Shown: in pieces, positions 1-5,940 of the stretch
Layout: every line of letters starts with the position of its first letter
Numbering within the stretch: the stretch's first letter is position 1
Assembly (NCBI GenBank): GCA_045128055.1
Contig: JBGVRC010000021.1
Location: 1-7,364, forward strand
DNA: 7,364 bases
From: Scatosoma sp045128055
GTDB taxonomy: Bacteria > Bacillota > Clostridia > Christensenellales > Borkfalkiaceae
Reading direction: 5' to 3'
The notes under the pieces: model-generated
Seen by the model: the letters and a program-made list of their open reading frames with translations, nothing else
Databases searched by the model: none
What the model was told of the DNA's origin: nothing
Translations under genes and position numbers: made by a program

Positions 1-411
1 ACGGGTGTGATTATCGGCCCGCTGTTTGGGTTTGTTGCCTGTTTTTTAGGGGATTTGGTGGGATTTTTATACCACTCCGCGGGGTTTGCGTATTTGCCGT
101 GGATAGGCGTTTCGATGGGAGTGACTGCGCTTTTGGCGGGATTTATCGTCGGTGGCGTCCGCGTGAAAAAGGGTTGGTTGTTGTACGTGAAACTTTTTAT
201 CGTTTCCTTGCTGACCTTTTTAATTTGCACGGTGGCAATCAATACGACGGCGTTTTGGATTTTATATTCCAAGGTGGACTATTGGACGTATTTCGTCAGC
301 CGTATTTTTATCCAAGGGCAAATTTGGAATACCGTCTTCAATACGGCGCTTTTGTTTATCGTCGTGCCCGCGCTAAAAAACGTAAAGGCGTTGAAAATTT
401 ACGTCAACTGA
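1..411 (+). CDS. ECF transporter S component, folate-type (FolT-like), 5' end outside window
   Basis: The reading frame is open from base 1 and ends at TGA 409-411, giving about 136 visible residues; the real start lies upstream, so the methionine-like GTG at 7 is probably internal. The protein is strongly hydrophobic, with about four visible membrane segments (roughly residues 3-23, 31-50, 60-83 and 108-127). The segment GPLFGFVACFLGDLVGFL (residues 6-23), followed by an aromatic/proline turn and a Gly/Ala-rich helix, resembles folate-family S components of energy-coupling factor transporters. In that family the S subunit binds folate in the membrane and borrows a shared EcfA/EcfA'/EcfT ATPase module; no such module is in view. 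The C-terminal part (NTTAFWILYS, then WNTVFNTALLF) also fits. Assignment rests on pattern recognition; another small-molecule S component is the main alternative. It is followed by a terminator, so it is transcribed separately from lgt. Confidence 0.66.
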   Translation, partial: TGVIIGPLFGFVACFLGDLVGFLYHSAGFAYLPWIGVSMGVTALLAGFIVGGVRVKKGWLLYVKLFIVSLLTFLICTVAINTTAFWILYSKVDYWTYFVSRIFIQGQIWNTVFNTALLFIVVPALKNVKALKIYVN

Positions 412-429
412 CAAAAAATGAAAATCGAG

Positions 430-462
430 AAAACCGCCAAGCAACCGCTTGACGGTTTTTTA
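430..462 (+). terminator. Intrinsic terminator after the S-component gene
   Basis: An inverted repeat pairs 430-442 (core AACCGCCAAGC, 432-442) with 447-459 (core GCTTGACGGTT). It has a four-base AACC loop and a single C-A mismatch. Six T residues (456-461) follow, partly forming the end of the stem. This is a textbook Rho-independent terminator 18 bases after the stop codon at 411. Its descending arm also contains the -35 element of the next promoter. Confidence 0.9.
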
Positions 463-477
463 TTATTATGCTATAAT
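449..477 (+). promoter_or_regulatory. Sigma-A type promoter for the lgt gene run
   Basis: TTGACG at 449-454 is one base off the consensus -35 (TTGACA). After a 17-base spacer comes a perfect TATAAT at 472-477. TG at 469-470 one base before the -10 adds an extended -10 element. Transcription should start near 484-485, about 50 bases before the lgt ATG. The -35 box lies inside the 3' arm of the upstream terminator hairpin and the spacer contains its T-tract. This is the only convincing promoter I find, so it may drive all six downstream genes. Confidence 0.85.
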
Positions 478-487
478 AATAAATGTG

Positions 488-514
488 GGACTTTGCCGTA
501 AACGGCGCAAGTCC
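488..514 (+). promoter_or_regulatory. Stem-loop at the 5' end of the lgt leader
   Basis: GGACTT (488-493) pairs with AAGTCC (509-514). After a small 1x2 internal loop, GCCG (495-498) pairs with CGGC (503-506) around a TAAA loop. The structure would begin about four bases after the predicted transcription start and end eight bases before the AAGGAG ribosome binding site (522-527). There is no T-tract, so it is not a terminator. A 5'-end mRNA stabiliser or a modest translational control element is plausible; I do not recognise a named riboswitch class. Confidence 0.55.
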
Positions 515-534
515 GCGAAACAAGGAGAAAAACT

Positions 535-1419
535 ATGTATCCCGATAAAATATTAGGACTTTTTCATTTGTACGGATTGATGATTGCGGTGGGTATTCTC
601 GCCTGCTTTGGTCTGTTGTTTTGGTACGGAAAAAAGAAGTGTATCGAAGAAGGCTTTTTGGATTTTCTTTTTTACAACGGCGTGATTTCCATAGCCCTTG
701 GTTTTGGCTCGGCGGCGCTTTTCCAAGCGACGTATAATTGGATTGAAACGGGCGATTGGGAATGGGGCGGCATCACCTTTATCGGCGGCTTAATCGGCGG
801 CATCGTCACCTTTTTGGTTGTGTATTTCCTGATGCGTAAAAAATACAAAACCCGTCTTGTGGACGTTTTGTCCTTTATTCCGTGCTGCATTTTGATTGCG
901 CACGCGTTCGGCAGATTGGGTTGTCTTTTCGCGGGCTGTTGCCACGGCGCGGAAACGGACGCTTGGTACGGTATTTATATGTACGCCGTTTCCTTTGGTA
1001 AATACGCGACGGTCGTGCCTACCCAGCTTTTCGAATCCCTTTTCTTGTTCGCGCTTTGCGGGATTTGCTTCTTCTTGGTTTGGAAATTCAACTTCAAGCA
1101 CAATTTAAGCCTGTATTTGATTGCCTACGGCATTTTCCGTTTTTGTTTGGAATACGTTCGCGCGGACGATAGGGGTGGGCTTGTACCCGGGTTGACCCCT
1201 TCGCAGTTTTGGTCTGTCCTGATGGTCGTTGCGGGCGTAGCCCTTATCTTCCTTTTGAATATGGCGTATAAAAAGCGGAAAACGGAGCTTGCTTTGGCTA
1301 TGGCGGAAAGGGAAGAAACGCATATCGAAGACAAAGCGGAAAGAATGGCGCGTATTGCGGAAGAAGCGAAAGCGGCGCACGCGCTCGATAAAGAACAGGA
1401 AACGAATTTAGAAGATTAA
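535..1419 (+). CDS. lgt: Prolipoprotein diacylglyceryl transferase (Lgt), variant active-site motif
   Basis: Lgt transfers diacylglycerol from phosphatidylglycerol to the lipobox cysteine of prolipoproteins in the cytoplasmic membrane, the first step of lipoprotein maturation. The 294-residue protein has about seven hydrophobic segments between residues 8 and 243, which is normal for the family. Recognisable blocks are HLYGLM (11-16), FIGGLIGG (82-89), HAFGRLGC (123-130) and YGIFRFCLEYVR (198-209). Arg127 and Arg202 align with E. coli R143 and R239, and Tyr198 with Y235. However, the Lgt signature GRxGNFxNxE reads GRLGCLFAGCC here, so both Asn and the Glu are replaced, and the position of E. 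coli His103 is Ile83. This Cys-rich form is, to my knowledge, common in clostridial Lgt homologues. A hydrophilic Glu/Lys/Ala-rich tail follows residue 245. The start is fixed by AAGGAG at 522-527, seven bases before ATG. The nearby lspA supports the role. Confidence 0.9.
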   Translation: MYPDKILGLFHLYGLMIAVGILACFGLLFWYGKKKCIEEGFLDFLFYNGVISIALGFGSAALFQATYNWIETGDWEWGGITFIGGLIGGIVTFLVVYFLMRKKYKTRLVDVLSFIPCCILIAHAFGRLGCLFAGCCHGAETDAWYGIYMYAVSFGKYATVVPTQLFESLFLFALCGICFFLVWKFNFKHNLSLYLIAYGIFRFCLEYVRADDRGGLVPGLTPSQFWSVLMVVAGVALIFLLNMAYKKRKTELALAMAEREETHIEDKAERMARIAEEAKAAHALDKEQETNLED

Positions 1420-1420
1420 C

Positions 1421-1434
1421 ATACGGAAACGTAT
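1421..1434 (+). other. Small GNRA-capped hairpin between lgt and pncB
   Basis: ATACG (1421-1425) and CGTAT (1430-1434) form a five-pair stem closed by a GAAA tetraloop, two bases after the lgt stop. It lacks a T-tract and is too weak to be a terminator. It could mark an mRNA processing or 3'-end protection point between the two genes, or be chance. The rest of the 46-base gap holds only the pncB ribosome binding site (AAAGGAG, 1451-1457). Confidence 0.3.
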
Positions 1435-1465
1435 AACATATAGACGAAAAAAAGGAGATAAAGCT

Positions 1466-2929
1466 ATGAGAAATTTAACTCTTTTAACCGACCTTTATCA
1501 GTTGACGATGGGGTATGGGTTCTATCGTAACGACAAGCACGAAGAAGAAGTTGTTTTCGATCTCTTTTTCCGTAAAAACTCGCTCATCACCTATTCGATT
1601 GCCGCAGGGCTGGAACAAGCGATGGACTATTTGTTAAATTGGCGTTTTGACGACGAAGACATAGCGTACTTGCGTTCGTTAAAGCTCTTTGACGAAGGTT
1701 TTTTGGAATATTTGAAAAATATGCGTTTTACGGGGGACGTGTACGCGGTAAAAGAAGGTACGCCCGTCTTCCCCGGCGAGCCGATTTTGACGGTGAAAGC
1801 GCCTTTGATCCAAGCGCAGTTTGCGGAAACGGCGCTTTTGAACATTATCAATCATCAAACCTTGATTGCGACCAAATCTTCCAAGATTTGCCGCGCTACG
1901 AACGGGCAAGGCGTGGTGATGGAGTTTGGGCTTCGTCGCGCGCAAGGCCCCGACGCTGGGATTAGCGGCGCAAGAGCGGCGATCATCGGCGGTTGCTCGT
2001 CCACTTCCAACGTCATTGCGGGCAAAATGTTCGACGTGCCCGTGGCAGGCACGATGGCGCACAGCTGGGTTATGGATTATCCCACCGAATACGAAGCATT
2101 CCGCGCGTACGCGAACGCGTATCCTGAAAACTGCTTGCTTTTGGTGGACACCTACGACACGTTACGAAGCGGCGTTCCCAACGCGATTAAGGTGTTTAAA
2201 GAATTGCGTGAAAAGGGGTACGAGCCCAAGGGGATCCGTTTGGACAGCGGCGACTTGGCGTATTTGTCCAAAAAAGCGCGGAAGATGATGGATGAAGCGG
2301 GCTTCCCCAACGCCATTATTTGCGTTTCGGGGGACTTGGACGAGCGTTCGATAAATTCCCTTTTGCAACAGGGCGCGAAGATTGATTCGTGGGGGGTAGG
2401 CACGCGTTTGATTACGTCGGAAGACCTGCCTGCGCTCGGCGGCGTGTATAAGCTGGCGGCGGTTATTGAAAAGGACGGCAGTATGACGCCGAAAATCAAG
2501 CTGTCGGATAACACGGCGAAAATCACCAACCCTGCGTTTAAAAATTTGTATAGGCTTTACGACAAGGACAACGGTATGGCGATTGCCGATTTGATTACGC
2601 TGCACGACGAAAAAATTGTGGAAGACCAGCCCTTGACCCTTTTCCATCCCGTAGAAACTTGGAAAGAACACGAAGTAGAAAACTTCCGCGCAGAGCCTTT
2701 GCTTTGTCCTATCGTGGTAAAAGGGGAGCTTGTGTATACTTTCCCGCATATTATGGAAGTACAGGCGTATTCGAAAGCGCAGCTTGCTAAGTTCTGGGAA
2801 GAATATTTGCGTTTGGACGTACCACAGCTTTATAAAGTGGACTTGTCCAAGGATTTGCATAAATTGAAGATTGATATGATCGGCGCGATTCGCAAGGAAG
2901 CGCACGAAAAATCCAAAGGAAAGAAATAA
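1466..2929 (+). CDS. pncB: Nicotinate phosphoribosyltransferase
   Basis: The enzyme condenses nicotinate with PRPP, coupled to ATP hydrolysis, to give nicotinate mononucleotide in the cytoplasm, the entry step of Preiss-Handler NAD salvage. At 487 residues it has the usual length of the Gram-positive clade. The start LTDLYQLTMGYGFY (residues 7-20) is the family's N-terminal signature. FGLRRAQG (154-161), GTMAHSWVM (195-203), DTYDT (228-232), RLDSGD (258-263) and GVGTRL (310-315) cover the substrate and phosphate binding sites. His199 matches the histidine that is transiently phosphorylated in this family. The C-terminal domain is complete and ends in a short Lys-rich tail. AAAGGAG at 1451-1457 lies eight bases before the ATG. 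No substitutions at key positions were noticed. The gene lies between lgt and lspA, an unexpected place for NAD salvage; nothing suggests a separate promoter. Confidence 0.95.
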   Translation: MRNLTLLTDLYQLTMGYGFYRNDKHEEEVVFDLFFRKNSLITYSIAAGLEQAMDYLLNWRFDDEDIAYLRSLKLFDEGFLEYLKNMRFTGDVYAVKEGTPVFPGEPILTVKAPLIQAQFAETALLNIINHQTLIATKSSKICRATNGQGVVMEFGLRRAQGPDAGISGARAAIIGGCSSTSNVIAGKMFDVPVAGTMAHSWVMDYPTEYEAFRAYANAYPENCLLLVDTYDTLRSGVPNAIKVFKELREKGYEPKGIRLDSGDLAYLSKKARKMMDEAGFPNAIICVSGDLDERSINSLLQQGAKIDSWGVGTRLITSEDLPALGGVYKLAAVIEKDGSMTPKIKLSDNTAKITNPAFKNLYRLYDKDNGMAIADLITLHDEKIVEDQPLTLFHPVETWKEHEVENFRAEPLLCPIVVKGELVYTFPHIMEVQAYSKAQLAKFWEEYLRLDVPQLYKVDLSKDLHKLKIDMIGAIRKEAHEKSKGKK

Positions 2930-2931
2930 AA

Positions 2932-3633
2932 ATGCCTGATAAAAAGAAAAAACTTATCAAACAAAAATATTCGACGAAAGGCTCGTCCTATTGGGGGATA
3001 TTGGTTTTTGGAATTTTAATTTTGGTGGATATGCTCACCAAGCTCGCCGCGGACGTGTATTTCAGCCGCGCGGGCGCGCCTGCAAAAATCGATATTATCC
3101 CCGGTTGGCTTGCGTTGACGATTACCTATAACCGCGGGATTTCCTACGGTATGGGGGACAACGCGCCCGAATGGATAAAGCTGCTCGTCGTGATTGCAAC
3201 CGCTCTTTTGATGGCGGTGTTTGCCGTGGCGTATTTTAAAATGGATAAACGCCGCGCTTTGCTTCGTATTGCGCTCGTATTTATCGTAGCGGGCGGCGTG
3301 GGCAATCTCATCGACCGCGTTTACTACCGCGTTTGGGAAGCGGACGGGATTTACGGTGTGCGCGATATGGTGGATTTGAGCCGTTTTGGCTTCGCCGTGT
3401 GCAATTTTGCCGACTTTTTCATCACGGGCGGCGCGGTGGCGTTGGTGCTTGCCTTGCTCTTTTTCGATAGGGACGCGGTGTGGCCCATGACGGAAAAATA
3501 CCGTATGCTTGCCAAGGAGCACGAAGCGCTTTTAGAAGCGAAAAAAACGGAAAAAGAAGGGCAAGATACGCCCGACAAGCAAGCAGAAAACAATATCGAA
3601 ACCAAGCAGGAAACAAGCGAAAACAATGGATAA
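2932..3633 (+). CDS. lspA: Signal peptidase II (lipoprotein signal peptidase)
   Basis: LspA is the membrane aspartyl protease that removes the signal peptide from prolipoproteins after Lgt has lipidated them. Four membrane segments lie at about residues 20-40, 83-102, 110-127 and 159-177. DMLTKL (33-38), YNRGISYGM (66-74), GNLIDRV (124-130) and NFADFFI (158-164) are the conserved blocks, with Asp128 and Asp161 as the catalytic pair. At 233 residues it is long for the family (usually about 150-180). The excess is a Lys-rich N-terminal stretch of about 20 residues and a highly charged C-terminal tail of about 50 (184-233) rich in Glu, Lys, Gln and Asn, predicted to be cytoplasmic. The start is two bases after the pncB stop, with AAAGGA (2915-2920) inside the end of pncB, which implies cotranscription and probably translational coupling. 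Confidence 0.95.
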   Translation: MPDKKKKLIKQKYSTKGSSYWGILVFGILILVDMLTKLAADVYFSRAGAPAKIDIIPGWLALTITYNRGISYGMGDNAPEWIKLLVVIATALLMAVFAVAYFKMDKRRALLRIALVFIVAGGVGNLIDRVYYRVWEADGIYGVRDMVDLSRFGFAVCNFADFFITGGAVALVLALLFFDRDAVWPMTEKYRMLAKEHEALLEAKKTEKEGQDTPDKQAENNIETKQETSENNG

Positions 3634-4579
3634 ACGGTTGTACGTAGCGGAAGAAAACTGCAAGCGTTTGGACGTTTTTTTAAGCGAGCAAACGGATGAG
3701 TTTACCCGCTCGCGGATTAAAAAATTGATAGAAGACGGCAACGTGTGTATCGGCGGCAAGCAGGTGAAAAAAGCAGGCGCGGATGTCAAGGCGGGGGAAG
3801 AAGTGACTATCACCATTCCCGACGTTGTGGAAGGTAGCGCGAAAGCGGAAAATATCCCGCTGGATATCGTCTACCAAGACGAAGATTTTGCCGTTATCAA
3901 CAAAGCCAAGGGTATGACGGTGCACGTGGGGAACGGAAACGAGAGCGGTACGCTCGTCAACGCGCTTTTGTATGCGTTGGATTCGCTCAGCGGCATCGGC
4001 GGCGTGCTTCGTCCTGGTATCGTACACCGTATCGATAAGGACACGACGGGGCTTTTGGTTGTGGCGAAAAACGACAAAGCGCACGTGTCCTTGGCGAGCC
4101 AAATCGCCCAAAAAACCTGCAAAAGGACGTATTACGCGCTCTTGGAAGGGAATGTAAAAACGGACGAAGGCAGGGTGGTGACGGATATCGGCAGACACCC
4201 GACGGATAGGCTGAAAATGGCGGTTTTGCCCGACGGAAAAGGGAAAATTGCCGTTACGGATTATCAGGTGATTGCTCGCTTTGGCGCGGATTTTACCTTG
4301 TGCCGTTTTGATTTGCAAACGGGCAGGACGCACCAAATCCGCGTACACGCCAAGCATTTGGGGCATCCCGTAGCGGGCGACCCCGTGTATGGTTATAAAA
4401 AACAAAAAATAAAGGCGGACGGGCAATTATTGCACGCGCAAAGGTTGCAGCTTTCCCATCCTACGACGGGGGAAGAAAAAGTGTTCACCGCGCCCCTGCC
4501 CCCTGCTTTTGCGGATATTTTGCAAAAACTTTGCAGACAGTACGCCGTGGATATATCGCAGTTTAAAGAGATTTTATAA
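3626..4579 (+). CDS. RluA-family pseudouridine synthase with S4 domain (RluD/YlyB-like)
   Basis: Members of this family convert specific uridines in 23S rRNA (or sometimes tRNA) to pseudouridine. An N-terminal S4 RNA-binding domain occupies about residues 12-65 (RLDVFLSEQ, then SRIKKLIEDGNVCIGGKQVKK). The catalytic domain follows with HRIDKDTTGLLV (134-145), whose Asp137 is the expected nucleophile, and TGRTHQIRVH (232-241). At 317 residues it has normal length. The start overlaps the last eight bases of lspA within ATGGATAA. The nearest purine-rich site, AGGAAA at 3608-3613, is far from the ATG, so translation is probably coupled to lspA. In B. subtilis the equivalent ylyB also follows lspA, which supports orthology. 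The exact target uridines cannot be told from sequence; RluD-like positions in helix 69 are one possibility. Confidence 0.92.
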   Translation: MDKRLYVAEENCKRLDVFLSEQTDEFTRSRIKKLIEDGNVCIGGKQVKKAGADVKAGEEVTITIPDVVEGSAKAENIPLDIVYQDEDFAVINKAKGMTVHVGNGNESGTLVNALLYALDSLSGIGGVLRPGIVHRIDKDTTGLLVVAKNDKAHVSLASQIAQKTCKRTYYALLEGNVKTDEGRVVTDIGRHPTDRLKMAVLPDGKGKIAVTDYQVIARFGADFTLCRFDLQTGRTHQIRVHAKHLGHPVAGDPVYGYKKQKIKADGQLLHAQRLQLSHPTTGEEKVFTAPLPPAFADILQKLCRQYAVDISQFKEIL

Positions 4580-4597
4580 GGACGAAAACGCAAGTAG

Positions 4598-5926
4598 ATG
4601 TTGAAAATTACCAAGGTAAAACGGAATAGCATCGGCAAGGAAATCGGCTTGGAAGTAGGGGATGAAATCGTCGCGTTTGACGGGCATCCTTGCGAAGACG
4701 AGCTGGATTATCTTTACTATTGCGAAACGGACGCGTTCACGATGACCGTAAAGGACAAGCGTGGCGGGGAAGAAACGGTTGTAGAGATTGAAAAGGAAGA
4801 AGGGGAAGACTTGGGCTTGGAGTTTGAAAAAAACACCTGTCTTCGCACCTGCCACAACCGTTGCGTGTTTTGCTTTGTCGACCAAATGCCCAAGGGCTTG
4901 CGCGAAAGCTTGTATATAAAGGACGACGATTATTCCATGAGCTTTTCCTGCGGGAATTTCGTTACGCTTACTAACCTTTCCGACGAAGGTTTGGATAGAA
5001 TTATTCGTTTGAAATTATCTCCCTTGTATATTTCCGTGCATACCTTGAATCCCGATTTGCGGGTGAAGCTTTTAAGAAACCGTTTTGCGGGGAAGATTGT
5101 CGAGCAGGTGAAAAAGCTCGCGGAAAACGGCATAGAAATGCATTGTCAAGCGGTGCTTGTGCCAGGCGAAAACGACGGGGACGAGCTTGCCTACACCGCT
5201 CGGGAGCTGTTTAAATACTATCCCGTTGTGCGGTCCTTGGCGTGCGTGCCTACGGGGCTTACCAAATACCGCGAAGGGTTATATCCCATTTCCGACGTGG
5301 ACAAGGCGTACAGCGAAAAGCTTTTGGCGCTTGTGGATAGCTTGAATAACGAGTTTGGGGCGGATTTTTTATTGCCTGCGGACGAATATTTTGTCAAAGC
5401 GGAGCTTCCCTTTAAGGATACGGCGTTTTACGGCGATTTTGAACAAATTGAAAACGGAATCGGTATGACGACGAAGTTTTTGGGCGAAGTAAATACGGCG
5501 ATTTCTGCGCTTATTGAAGAAAACGGCGGGGGCAGGTACGCGTTGAAAAACAAAAAACGCTCCGTTGTGGTATGCGGCGTCAGCGCGGAAAAAATCAATT
5601 TGGACGTAGCGGAAAAGTGTATGGCGGCGATAGACGGGCTGCAAATGGACGTTTTGGCGATTAAAAACGACTTTTTTGGGCATACGGTTACGTGTACGGG
5701 CTTGCTCACGGGCGTAGATATGCTTGCGGCGTTGAAAAAGTACCGTCAAGAGCAGGGTGATTTTGATGAAATTATCCTTGCGGGGAATACGATGAAGGAA
5801 TTTGAAGACGTTTTTCTTTGCGGAATGACTTTAAAGCAGTTGAAAGACGGGCTTGGTTTTAAAAATATAAAAATAAACAGAACGGGCGGGTACGGTTTGG
5901 TAGAAATCGTATCTGCCGAGAAATAA
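4598..5926 (+). CDS. DUF512 family protein: PDZ-like, radical-SAM-like and DUF512 regions
   Basis: This is a conserved clostridial protein of unknown reaction. Residues 1-65 look like a PDZ domain (IGLEVGDEIVAFDG). A cluster CHNRCVFC (Cys85, Cys89, Cys92; CxxxCxxC spacing as in radical SAM [4Fe-4S] enzymes) follows, preceded by Cys81. Then come FVDQMPKGLRESLYIKDDD (93-111) and GNFVTLTNL (119-127), both typical of the family. The DUF512 part runs from about 215 and includes ADEYFVKAELP (261-271), GDFEQIENGIGM (279-290) and NDFFGHTVTCTGLLTG (357-372). At 442 residues it appears full length. ATG 4598 is preceded by an in-frame TAG at 4595, so no earlier start is possible. AAGGA at 4578-4582 is 15 bases away, which is long, so expression may be modest. 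It sits 18 bases after the pseudouridine synthase and 14 before der, a conserved clostridial neighbourhood. Confidence 0.9.
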   Translation: MLKITKVKRNSIGKEIGLEVGDEIVAFDGHPCEDELDYLYYCETDAFTMTVKDKRGGEETVVEIEKEEGEDLGLEFEKNTCLRTCHNRCVFCFVDQMPKGLRESLYIKDDDYSMSFSCGNFVTLTNLSDEGLDRIIRLKLSPLYISVHTLNPDLRVKLLRNRFAGKIVEQVKKLAENGIEMHCQAVLVPGENDGDELAYTARELFKYYPVVRSLACVPTGLTKYREGLYPISDVDKAYSEKLLALVDSLNNEFGADFLLPADEYFVKAELPFKDTAFYGDFEQIENGIGMTTKFLGEVNTAISALIEENGGGRYALKNKKRSVVVCGVSAEKINLDVAEKCMAAIDGLQMDVLAIKNDFFGHTVTCTGLLTGVDMLAALKKYRQEQGDFDEIILAGNTMKEFEDVFLCGMTLKQLKDGLGFKNIKINRTGGYGLVEIVSAEK

Positions 5927-5940
5927 AAGGAGATAGAACT

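Noticed and set aside
483..548. A 21-codon open frame starting at the predicted lgt transcription start and overlapping the lgt start codon
   Set aside because: It has no ribosome binding site, its codons fall in the leader stem-loop, and such a short frame is expected by chance. A leaderless leader peptide is conceivable but unsupported.
1432..1437. TATAAC between lgt and pncB as a possible -10 box
   Set aside because: No acceptable -35 lies 16-18 bases upstream, and the gap is only 46 bases inside an apparent operon.
2162..2905. Minus-strand open frame opposite pncB (247 codons), and a similar one at 3680-4426 opposite the pseudouridine synthase
   Set aside because: Both are shadows of well-supported + strand genes, with His/Arg/Phe-rich sequence lacking any domain pattern.
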